Shown here piece by piece: positions 16,162 to 23,712 of a stretch of DNA of 29,280 nucleotides. Position numbers and translations under genes: made by a program. Under the pieces are notes generated by a model that was not told where the DNA came from, did no database searches, and saw nothing but the letters and a program-made list of their open reading frames with translations. Source of the stretch: JADLHS01 sp036274115 (lineage in GTDB: Bacteria > Verrucomicrobiota > Verrucomicrobiia > Limisphaerales > JADLHS01); contig DASUGI010000407.1 in the NCBI GenBank assembly GCA_036274115.1, positions 1 to 29,280 on the forward strand, read 5' to 3'. Positions within the stretch are counted from its first letter, which is position 1. Every line of letters begins with the position of its first letter.

Positions 16162-16221
16162 CATTAGGCTTCCAGGAGAGCGGAAACCTGACGGTGAACC
16201 GACGTTAACGATTTAAAAACT

Positions 16222-16692
16222 GTGGATCTCAAGGATATCAAGGCCATTATTGACCTGATGAAAAAGAACTCCGTGTCGGAGTTCGAGCTGGAAAAGCAGG
16301 ATTTCAAGATTCGTCTGAAGCGTGGCATGAACGGTGGGGGCGTTATGGGCGCCCAATCGGAGGAAGGTCAGCCAGTAATGTATGCCCCGGCACCGATGGC
16401 ACTCCCGGCTGCCGCAGCACCCGCCGCCGCACCAGCGACCCCAGCGGCCGTCGAGCCGGAAATCAAGTCGCCCATGATTGGTACGTTCTACCGTTCGCCT
16501 TCGCCTGAGTCCGCGCCTTACGTTGAGATCGGAGCCGAGGTGAATCCCGATACCGTGGTTTGCATTATCGAGGCCATGAAGGTGATGAATGAGATCAAGG
16601 CGGAGGTGAAAGGGGTGATCACCCAGGTCCTGGTCGAGAATGCCAAGCCCGTCGAGTTCGGCCAGCCCTTGTTCAAGGTTCGGCCGACCTGA
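16222..16692 (+). CDS. accB: acetyl-CoA carboxylase biotin carboxyl carrier protein
   Basis: The 156-residue protein carries the biotin that shuttles carboxyl groups in acetyl-CoA carboxylase, the first committed step of fatty acid synthesis. The N-terminus (MDLKDIKAIIDLMKKNSVSE) is the usual helical segment. A flexible Ala/Pro-rich linker occupies about residues 52-76, and the C-terminal biotinyl domain has IEAMKVMNEI with Lys120 as the biotinylated residue, about 35 residues from the end as expected. The start is GTG, with no Shine-Dalgarno visible. A TTTAAA box at 16212-16217 with CTGACG 18 bases upstream could give a nearly leaderless transcript, but this is weak. It is followed 38 bases later by accC. 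Confidence 0.95.
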   Translation: MDLKDIKAIIDLMKKNSVSEFELEKQDFKIRLKRGMNGGGVMGAQSEEGQPVMYAPAPMALPAAAAPAAAPATPAAVEPEIKSPMIGTFYRSPSPESAPYVEIGAEVNPDTVVCIIEAMKVMNEIKAEVKGVITQVLVENAKPVEFGQPLFKVRPT

Positions 16693-16730
16693 TTTTCCTC
16701 GGATCGGAAACCAGTTGGTCGCCACCGCCC

Positions 16731-18113
16731 ATGTTTGAAAAAGTCCTTGTAGCCAACCGCGGCGAAATCGCCGTTCGCGTCATCCGTGCGTGCAAAGAGA
16801 TGAATATTCGCACGGTGGCGGTTTATTCGGAGGCGGATGCTAACTCCATGCACGTCCAATTGGCGGACGAGGCCATTTGCATTGGCAAGGCTGCGGCCAA
16901 CGAAAGTTATCTTCGGATTGATCGCATTATCAGCGCGGCCGAAATCGCCGACGTGGACGCCATTCATCCGGGCTACGGTTTTCTCTCGGAAAATGCCCAC
17001 TTTGCGGATGTTTGTGACAGTTGCAACATCCGGTTTATCGGGCCTGGTTCGCGGGCGATGAACGCCTTGGAAGACAAGGCCATCAGTCGTGCGCTGGCCA
17101 AAAAGGCTGGAGTGCCAACGCCTCCCGGATCGGAAGGCGTTGTTGATAACGAGCAGGCTGCGCTGGCGGTGGCCAAACGCATCGGCTATCCGGTGATGAT
17201 TAAGGCCGTGGCGGGCGGCGGCGGACGCGGCATGCGTGCGGCGCACAATGACGTTTCGTTGGTCAAAGGCTATCACACCGCGAGGACTGAGGCCGAAAAG
17301 TCATTCGGCAATTCGGGCGTTTACATCGAGAAGTTCATTGAGCATCCGCATCACATTGAATTTCAAATTTTTGGTGACGGCCGGGGCAATATCATTCATC
17401 TGGGTGAACGCGATTGCTCCGTGCAACGCCGTAACCAGAAGGTTGTTGAGGAAACCCCGTCCCCGCTGATCGAGAATAAGTTTCCGAAACTCCGCAAGGA
17501 GATGGGTAAAGCAGCCGTGCGCATCGCCCAAATGGCTCAATACACCAACGCGGGCACGGTCGAGTTCATCGTGGACGACAAGGGGAACTTTTATTTTCTC
17601 GAAGTCAACAAGCGCATTCAGGTCGAGCATCCCATTACCGAGGAAGTCACCGGAATCGATCTGGTCCGCCTGCAACTCCAGGTGGCCTCCGGCGAACAAT
17701 TGAAGATTTCGCAGAGCGATGTGCAGTTCAAAGGCCACGCCATCGAATGTCGTATCAACGCCGAAGATCCTTTTGACGAGTTTCGCCCGAGCCCGGGTCG
17801 CGTCGAGATGTATTATCAGCCTGGCGGTCGGGGCGTTCGCGTGGATACGCATGCCTACGCGGGTTACGTCATTCCGCCGACTTACGATTCCATGATCGGC
17901 AAGCTCATCACCTATGGCAAAGACCGTCGGGAGGCGATGGACAAGATGAGCCGGGCGCTGAGCGAATACCTCATCACCGGGGTCAAGACGACGATCTCTT
18001 TCCAACAGGCGATCCTGCAGGACCCCAATTTCCGCCGGGGCGTCTATTCCACGAACTTTGTAGAACAACTACTGAGTGGGGCGCGCCGGGAGTTGATTGA
18101 GGAAAAGACCTAA
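16731..18113 (+). CDS. accC: acetyl-CoA carboxylase, biotin carboxylase subunit
   Basis: The 460-residue ATP-grasp enzyme carboxylates the biotin on AccB using bicarbonate and ATP. Visible features are the N-terminal KVLVANRGEIAVRVIRA, Lys116 and Lys158 for nucleotide binding, the glycine-rich loop GGGGRGM at about 162-168, Cys229 in RDCSVQRRNQK, and Glu278, Glu291, Asn293 and Arg295 in the metal and bicarbonate site. That last motif reads EVNKRIQVEHPITE; Lys294 replaces the more common Thr but the catalytic Glu, Asn and Arg remain. Length matches the family. It forms an operon with accB; the carboxyltransferase subunits accA and accD are not in the window. Confidence 0.96.
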   Translation: MFEKVLVANRGEIAVRVIRACKEMNIRTVAVYSEADANSMHVQLADEAICIGKAAANESYLRIDRIISAAEIADVDAIHPGYGFLSENAHFADVCDSCNIRFIGPGSRAMNALEDKAISRALAKKAGVPTPPGSEGVVDNEQAALAVAKRIGYPVMIKAVAGGGGRGMRAAHNDVSLVKGYHTARTEAEKSFGNSGVYIEKFIEHPHHIEFQIFGDGRGNIIHLGERDCSVQRRNQKVVEETPSPLIENKFPKLRKEMGKAAVRIAQMAQYTNAGTVEFIVDDKGNFYFLEVNKRIQVEHPITEEVTGIDLVRLQLQVASGEQLKISQSDVQFKGHAIECRINAEDPFDEFRPSPGRVEMYYQPGGRGVRVDTHAYAGYVIPPTYDSMIGKLITYGKDRREAMDKMSRALSEYLITGVKTTISFQQAILQDPNFRRGVYSTNFVEQLLSGARRELIEEKT

Positions 18114-18256
18114 GCGCCATCAGCAACCTTCATTTCTCTTTGTTTGCCAGTAGGTTGCGGATTTTCCCGAGCTTGGTTGAAATCCATTACTGATGCAGCT
18201 TTGCCAAAAAATGGTTGGCGACTAATGAGCCCTTTCGCATAGTTTCGCCACACCTT

Positions 18257-20728
18257 ATGAGAAACTACTCACTCAGAATTCTGGGCGTCTTCCTCTTATT
18301 AACTTTTGGGCTGGCTGGTTTTGCTTCGGCCAGCGAAGCCGACATCAAGATTCCTGAACTCAGTTCCATCAAGTTCGCGGGACTCGGTGGGATGACGGGA
18401 GGGGCGCTGATGAACATCGGCATTCTAATCTGCTTCGTCGGCGCCGTGTTCGGCCTGGTGCAATACGTGCAAACCAAGAATCTGCCGGTGCATTCCAGCA
18501 TGGCCAGCGTGTCGAATACGATTTGGGAGACGTGCAAAACGTATCTGTTCACGCAGGGAAAATTCCTCGGCATCCTCTGGGTGCTGATCGCAGCCTGCAT
18601 GATTTATTACTTCGGATTCCTGACTGAACACAAAGATGCTGCCGGTCAGGCGCAAACCTCCGGACACGTTGCCTTCAACGTGCTGGTCATCCTGCTCGCG
18701 TCCATTCTCGGTATTCTCGGCAGTTATGGCGTCGCCTGGTTTGGCATTCGCATCAATACCGTTTCCAATTCGCGCGCCGCGTTTTCCGCGCTCAAAGGCA
18801 ACCCGCTGGCGACCCTTGGCATTCCCCTCCGCTCCGGGATGAGCGTCGGGTTGCTGCTCGTCGCGGTCGAACTGTTCTTCATGATTTGCATCCTGATGTT
18901 CTTGCCTCGGGAACTGGTCGGCCCGTGTTTCATTGGATTTGCCATTGGAGAATCCCTGGGAGCATCGGTGCTCCGTATCTGCGGCGGCATTTTCACCAAG
19001 ATCGCCGACATCGGTTCGGATTTGATGAAGATTGTTTTCAAACTGCCTGAAGATGACCCGAAGAATCCGGGTGTCATCGCCGATTGCACCGGCGACAACG
19101 CCGGCGACTCCGTTGGTCCGACCGCCGACGGATTTGAAACGTATGGCGTGACCGGCGTCGCACTCATTGCGTTTCTCGCACTGGCTCTGGCGGCCAGCCC
19201 CACTGTAGCAGGCGTGTTGATTCTCTGGCTGTTCGCGATGCGCGCGTTAATGATCGTGACTTCGCTGGTCTCCTATTTCGTCAATGAGATGCTGAGCAAC
19301 GCAAAATACGGCAGCGAAAAGGATTTTGATTTTGAAGAGCCGTTGACACACCTGGTCTGGATAACTTCGGCCGTATCCATCGGCGTCACGTTTATCGCCA
19401 GCAAGCTGATGCTGGGTGATTTCGCGATCAACGGCGTGGCCTATCCGCAATTGTGGTGGGTGCTGTCGGTCATCATCAGTTGCGGCACCGTGGCCGGCGC
19501 CTTGATTCCGGAGTTCACGAAGGTGTTCGTCAGCACGAGTTGCCGTCACGTGAAAGAAGTGACCAATTGCTCCCGGCACGGTGGGGCGTCCTTGAACATC
19601 CTGTCGGGCTTCGTGGCGGGTAACTTTTCCGCGTTCTGGATGGGGCTGTGCATCATGCTCCTGATGTTCGTCTCGTATTACTTCTCGCAGAATGCCGCGG
19701 TGATGGCGTTGATGCCGGAGCAATTCAAATTTGCGGCGCCGATCTTTGCGTTCGGACTCGTGGCGTTCGGCTTTCTGGGCATGGGCCCGGTCACCATTGC
19801 AGTGGATAGCTATGGGCCGGTGACTGACAACGCGCAATCTGTTTACGAACTCAGCCAGATCGAAGCTCGCAAGGACATCAAGGCCGAGATCAAAAAGGAT
19901 TTTGGTTTCGACGCCGACTTCGAGAACGCCAAGCATCAACTGGAGAAAGGGGATGGCGCTGGAAATACCTTCAAAGCTACCGCCAAACCGGTGCTCATCG
20001 GCACGGCTGTGGTCGGTGCCACAACGATGGTGTTCGGCATCATCATCCTGCTGGAAAACCTGTTCGGCAACGTCATCGCCAAACTTTCCATCGTGAATCC
20101 GGAAATCATTCTTGGTCTCATTGCTGGCGGTGCGGTGATTTATTGGTTCACCGGAGCAAGCACCCAGGCAGTCGTCACCGGCGCGTATCGAGCGGTGGTT
20201 TACATTAAAGAAAACATGAAGTTGGATGCAGCGACCGCGAGCGACAAGGACAGCAAGGAAGTCGTCCGCATCTGCACGGAATACGCGCAGAAGGGAATGT
20301 GGAATATCTTCATTGTCGTGTTCTGCATGGCGCTGGCACTCCCCTTCTTCAATCCTTACTTCTTCATCGGCTACCTTATCGGCATTGCGTTCTTCGGCTT
20401 GTTCCAGGCCATTTTCATGGCGAATGCCGGCGGCGCTTGGGACAATGCCAAGAAGATCGTGGAAGTCGATTTGCGCCAGAAGGGAACGGATCTCCACGCC
20501 GCCACGGTTGTCGGTGACACGGTCGGCGATCCCTTCAAGGACACCAGTTCGGTGGCGATGAACCCGGTGATCAAGTTCACCACGTTGTTCGGGTTGCTCG
20601 CGGTCGAGATTGCCGTGACGATGAAAGACCAGTCCACCAAGACGGGTATCGGCATATTCTTCTTCCTGGTCGCACTGTTCTTCGTCTATCGCTCGTTCTA
20701 CGGGATGCGCATTCCCGAGGGCAAGTAG
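18257..20728 (+). CDS. hppA: membrane-bound cation-translocating pyrophosphatase
   Basis: The 823-residue ion pump couples pyrophosphate hydrolysis to H+ and/or Na+ transport. A hydrophobic N-terminal segment (MRNYSLRILGVFLLLTFGLA) resembles a signal peptide ahead of about 16 membrane spans. The hydrolytic core is present: GGIFTKIADIGSDL, EDDPKNPGVIADCTGDNAGD at 265-284, and later ANAGGAWDNAKK and GDTVGDPFKDTSS. Two features are unusual: the core continues SVGPTADGFETYG instead of the common CAGMAADLFETY, and the potassium determinant reads GNTFKATAK with Lys573, as in K+-independent enzymes. The first suggests the divergent Na+-regulated clade described for Chlorobium. The ATG at 18257 is preferred to a TTG at 18215, which would place a polar leader before the signal. 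It is separated from accC by 143 bases and ends at a strong terminator. Confidence 0.94.
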   Translation: MRNYSLRILGVFLLLTFGLAGFASASEADIKIPELSSIKFAGLGGMTGGALMNIGILICFVGAVFGLVQYVQTKNLPVHSSMASVSNTIWETCKTYLFTQGKFLGILWVLIAACMIYYFGFLTEHKDAAGQAQTSGHVAFNVLVILLASILGILGSYGVAWFGIRINTVSNSRAAFSALKGNPLATLGIPLRSGMSVGLLLVAVELFFMICILMFLPRELVGPCFIGFAIGESLGASVLRICGGIFTKIADIGSDLMKIVFKLPEDDPKNPGVIADCTGDNAGDSVGPTADGFETYGVTGVALIAFLALALAASPTVAGVLILWLFAMRALMIVTSLVSYFVNEMLSNAKYGSEKDFDFEEPLTHLVWITSAVSIGVTFIASKLMLGDFAINGVAYPQLWWVLSVIISCGTVAGALIPEFTKVFVSTSCRHVKEVTNCSRHGGASLNILSGFVAGNFSAFWMGLCIMLLMFVSYYFSQNAAVMALMPEQFKFAAPIFAFGLVAFGFLGMGPVTIAVDSYGPVTDNAQSVYELSQIEARKDIKAEIKKDFGFDADFENAKHQLEKGDGAGNTFKATAKPVLIGTAVVGATTMVFGIIILLENLFGNVIAKLSIVNPEIILGLIAGGAVIYWFTGASTQAVVTGAYRAVVYIKENMKLDAATASDKDSKEVVRICTEYAQKGMWNIFIVVFCMALALPFFNPYFFIGYLIGIAFFGLFQAIFMANAGGAWDNAKKIVEVDLRQKGTDLHAATVVGDTVGDPFKDTSSVAMNPVIKFTTLFGLLAVEIAVTMKDQSTKTGIGIFFFLVALFFVYRSFYGMRIPEGK

Positions 20729-20742
20729 GCTGTTGCAAATTC

Positions 20743-20777
20743 AAAAGCCCGCGAGTGGCAACCGCTCGCGGGCTTTT
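20743..20777. terminator. strong bidirectional rho-independent terminator
   Basis: AAAAGCCCGCGAG (20743-20755) and CTCGCGGGCTTTT (20765-20777) pair perfectly over 13 bases. Three further inner pairs (one T-G) leave a CAA loop. The flanking A4 and T5 runs allow it to end hppA transcripts on the plus strand and the convergent metallophosphoesterase transcript on the minus strand. It starts 14 bases after the hppA stop. Confidence 0.93.
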
Positions 20778-20790
20778 TGTTTCTGGATCG

Positions 20791-23628
20791 TTAAGGGCCA
20801 ATGCGTGCCCGGATCAAGCGCTGAGATCCGGTAGCGGGAACGGAAGTGGTGAAAGTCGGCGGTCCGGCGAGCGGAATCGTATTCGTTGCCAGGGGTGACC
20901 AGTCGGCCAGGTTGGCTGAACTCTCGACGACATAACTTACGCCGGGCTTGCCGCTGACCACCAGCGTCAGCGTTCCACCGACCGGGGTATTGCTCTGCCA
21001 GCTCAAGGTCGGTAACCGGCTGTGCAAGCTGAACAGGTCCAGCGGGAGGTTGCTGGTGTTGTAGGTTTCCCACGAAAGGGTCGGCCCGTTGACACGCATG
21101 ATGTCGAAATGATGCAGGTTGTGTTCGATTTCCACCAGCGGCCAATCGGCCACGACCTCAGTGTCCACAGTGCCGCCCCCGCCGCCGCTGACGACATACA
21201 TCACGCCATTGCTCGCGCCCCGCTGATATGCATGCATGTGGCCGCTGATCACCAGGTCCACGTTCTTCTGCGTAAAGAGTGGCACCCAATCGTTCCGGAC
21301 GAATGCTTCGCCGGTGTAACCGCCGCCGTTCCAGACGTTGACGTACGGGGGGCGGTGAAAACAGACGATGCGGAACGCTGCGCGCTGGGTTTCCGGACGG
21401 CTGAGTTCCGTTTGCAGCCAGTTGTATTGGTCGATCGAAGTGCTGGTGGTGACTTCGCTGTCGAGGAAGATGAAACGGCTGTTCCCATAATCGAACGCGA
21501 ACCAGGCTTCATTGCCGGGCAACGCACTGTAGGCATAGGCCAAGGCGTGTTCGCCATCGTGATTGCCGCGGGCGTAAATGACCGGGATGGTTTGTGCGGC
21601 ATTCAGCGTTTCGAGCGGCTTGAACCAATAGTCGTTCCACTCGGAAATGGCGTTGCCACTGTTGACCATGTCGCCGGCCACGCAAATCAGGTTGGGCGCG
21701 TGCGTCAACAGGTTGGTCACGTGCTGCCGGAGGATGGCTGTGCCGCCGTGGTTGTCGCCCCACCAGGCGGCGACGAAGGGGGTGGAAGGTTTGGGGGCGG
21801 TGCGGAAGGAGTAGGTGGCAGTGACATTCGTGCCGCTGCGGACGCGATAGACGTAGCTCGTCTCGACTTCCAGGCCGGCGAGCGTGGCGCGATGCACGAA
21901 ATGCGAGTCGTCAATTTGCAAAGTCTCAATCTGGCTGAAAGTATTTTCGGCGATGTTGCTGCGACCCCAATCCACAAAATGACGGGCCAGGTTGCCGTCC
22001 GTCTCCCAAAACAGCGTCATGGCATTGGGACGGACATCCTGAAGCATCGGCAGTTTGGTAATCTTCGGCGTCGGCAGCGGGAAGGCCTTTTGGAGTCGCA
22101 CGGTCACATCATCCGCCATGCTGTCGTTGTCGGCATCGCGGCGATGTTTGCCGATGATTTCAACCCGCAGAGCGCGGGTGCCGGCGGGCAGCAGGCCGCT
22201 GAGGTTGCGTTGCACCCACACACTGTCGCCGGCAATGATGCAGCGCATCGCTGAGAGTTCCGCACCTGAATCGTCCAGGTAGCCGATGCGACAGAACACC
22301 TGATCGTCGAAGTTGCCGGCGCCATAGAAATTGCGCAGCCAGGCGGTGGCGTCCAGCACGGCGCCGGCGTCGAGGTCGTCGGGCGTGAATCCCGTTGCGA
22401 TCAAATCGATATCTTGCCGGACAATGGCGTTGCTGGCGGTGGTGTTGATGCCGCCATGGAAGAAATTGACGCCACTGTGGGGCGATCCCTTGCCGCCGGC
22501 ATTGTTCAGGATGAGCGGATTGCCCGCCACGGTCTGCCAGTTCGAGAAGAGTGATTCGAAGCCGCCATTCACTTGCAACGGCTGGCCAAAGAGTGGATTG
22601 GGGCCGGGGATGGAGCCGAACACGGAGAAGCTGCCGTCGGAGGAATCCGTGACGGCCGGATAGTCGGCGGCGGTGACGCGGATGCGGTAGTTGTTCGTGT
22701 CACCCAGCCAGGGGCTGATCGTCCACACATAATTGCTTTGGGCCAATGGCACTTGGGCCAGGGTCTGAAACAGCACACCCTCGCGCAACAGGTCAACCTG
22801 GGCAAGACTGTTGGGTTGAATCACCGTCCACGAGACGGATTGCGCCGTGCCGGCCTGATAGTTTTCGCCGCCATTTGGACTGACAACTCGGAGGGAAGAG
22901 GGCGGGGCCGGTAACGGAATGCCGTCAGCGGAAGGACCACCCAAGGCCGCAATGTCAGCGGTGAGCATTGCTTCGGAGCGGATTTGGATGCTGTTGACGA
23001 AGCCCCCTCGCGTTTCGTTGTCTTCATCGGCGAATAGCAGTGCGGTGGGGAGTAGCGACCATCGACCGTCGAGAGTGAAACCGGTATCCTGCGTGCCGAC
23101 CAATACGCCGTCGATGTATTTGCGAAGTTTGTCAGACGGCGCTGTCAGGTCCACGACGAAGGCCAGGCGATGCCAGGTGTTGGGTTGCACCGTCCCGTGG
23201 TATTCGCCGGAGATGCCGATGCTGTTCGCCGGGTTGACGAAGAGATCGCTGTCATTGCTGTTGTCGGGGTTGGTTTGAAACAACGCGCGCCATTGTCCGC
23301 TGCTGGCCGTGGGAAACATCACGTCCATGATCAAGGTGTATTGGTTCACGTAGGCGCCGCCGCCATTGGGTGCGATCCCGTGAGTCATGATGTAACCCTG
23401 GGTCGAGGTGGTGGCCGGGAAACTCATGACGTTGGCGGTCTGACCTCCGATGGTCGCGGTGGTGAATGCCGTCGTGGCCGCTGTGGTTCCACGATAGGCG
23501 AGGGGCGCGCCGACGGTGGCGGAGAGATTGCCGGAATCAAAATCCCATTGGCCGGTGACGGCGGCGGGAAGTGAAGTTTGGACTGCCAACACCAGGACAG
23601 TGACGAAGAGGAAAACAAAAGATCTCAT
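20791..23628 (-). CDS. secreted multidomain metallophosphoesterase with LamG-like and Ig-like modules
   Basis: The 945-residue protein has a signal peptide (about 1-22) and should be exported. Modules in order: a LamG-like domain (23-225), a Ser/Thr-rich Kre9-like Ig domain starting VVSPNGGENYQAG (248-336), a jelly-roll-like carbohydrate-binding region starting NGGFES (354-515), a purple acid phosphatase-type FnIII domain (522-612), and the calcineurin-like phosphoesterase (619-845). The last has all metal motifs: GDNH at 624-627, GD at 652-653, GNHD at 688-691, His758 and GHMH at 796-799. A short C-terminal beta domain (about 872-945, VSYVVESSANLADWSPL) is of the type found at the end of many verrucomicrobial secreted proteins. 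It probably cleaves phosphate esters outside the cytoplasm, perhaps on a polysaccharide or at the cell surface. The ATG at 23628 is chosen because the signal peptide begins there. Confidence 0.88.
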   Translation of the reverse strand: MRSFVFLFVTVLVLAVQTSLPAAVTGQWDFDSGNLSATVGAPLAYRGTTAATTAFTTATIGGQTANVMSFPATTSTQGYIMTHGIAPNGGGAYVNQYTLIMDVMFPTASSGQWRALFQTNPDNSNDSDLFVNPANSIGISGEYHGTVQPNTWHRLAFVVDLTAPSDKLRKYIDGVLVGTQDTGFTLDGRWSLLPTALLFADEDNETRGGFVNSIQIRSEAMLTADIAALGGPSADGIPLPAPPSSLRVVSPNGGENYQAGTAQSVSWTVIQPNSLAQVDLLREGVLFQTLAQVPLAQSNYVWTISPWLGDTNNYRIRVTAADYPAVTDSSDGSFSVFGSIPGPNPLFGQPLQVNGGFESLFSNWQTVAGNPLILNNAGGKGSPHSGVNFFHGGINTTASNAIVRQDIDLIATGFTPDDLDAGAVLDATAWLRNFYGAGNFDDQVFCRIGYLDDSGAELSAMRCIIAGDSVWVQRNLSGLLPAGTRALRVEIIGKHRRDADNDSMADDVTVRLQKAFPLPTPKITKLPMLQDVRPNAMTLFWETDGNLARHFVDWGRSNIAENTFSQIETLQIDDSHFVHRATLAGLEVETSYVYRVRSGTNVTATYSFRTAPKPSTPFVAAWWGDNHGGTAILRQHVTNLLTHAPNLICVAGDMVNSGNAISEWNDYWFKPLETLNAAQTIPVIYARGNHDGEHALAYAYSALPGNEAWFAFDYGNSRFIFLDSEVTTSTSIDQYNWLQTELSRPETQRAAFRIVCFHRPPYVNVWNGGGYTGEAFVRNDWVPLFTQKNVDLVISGHMHAYQRGASNGVMYVVSGGGGGTVDTEVVADWPLVEIEHNLHHFDIMRVNGPTLSWETYNTSNLPLDLFSLHSRLPTLSWQSNTPVGGTLTLVVSGKPGVSYVVESSANLADWSPLATNTIPLAGPPTFTTSVPATGSQRLIRARIGP
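22984..23562 (-). repeat. LamG-like module, copy 1 (in metallophosphoesterase)
   Basis: This segment encodes VTGQWDFDSGNLSATVG through NSIQIRSEA. It is closely similar in protein and DNA to the first module of the upstream gene; for example, both share the codons for GYIMTHG, APNGGG and NQYTLIMD. It is one of three copies within 2.6 kb in the same orientation. Confidence 0.8.
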
Positions 23629-23640
23629 ATCATAACAACG

Positions 23641-23677
23641 CGGGCCTGGTCTGCTGCAGGTTGCAGAACCAAGCCCG
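23641..23677 (-). promoter_or_regulatory. intergenic hairpin between the two secreted-protein genes
   Basis: On the minus strand CGGGCTTGGTTCTGC (23677 to 23663) pairs with GCAGACCAGGCCCG (23654 to 23641) over 14 bases, with one T-G pair, one bulged T and an 8-nt loop. A smaller GGATC/GATCC stem precedes it. The downstream sequence is only weakly T-rich, so it may be a partial terminator, an attenuator or a processing site that sets the expression ratio of the two genes. Confidence 0.5.
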
Positions 23678-23712
23678 CTTGGATCGCCCGGAAGGTGATC
23701 CGGCTCCATGTC

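Noticed and set aside
19247..20497. 416-codon minus-strand frame opposite hppA
   Set aside because: Complement of the conserved pyrophosphatase; product is His/Asp/Arg-rich without domains.
21022..22254. 410-codon plus-strand frame opposite the metallophosphoesterase
   Set aside because: The minus strand carries a complete signal peptide and all metal-binding motifs, so this is a shadow.
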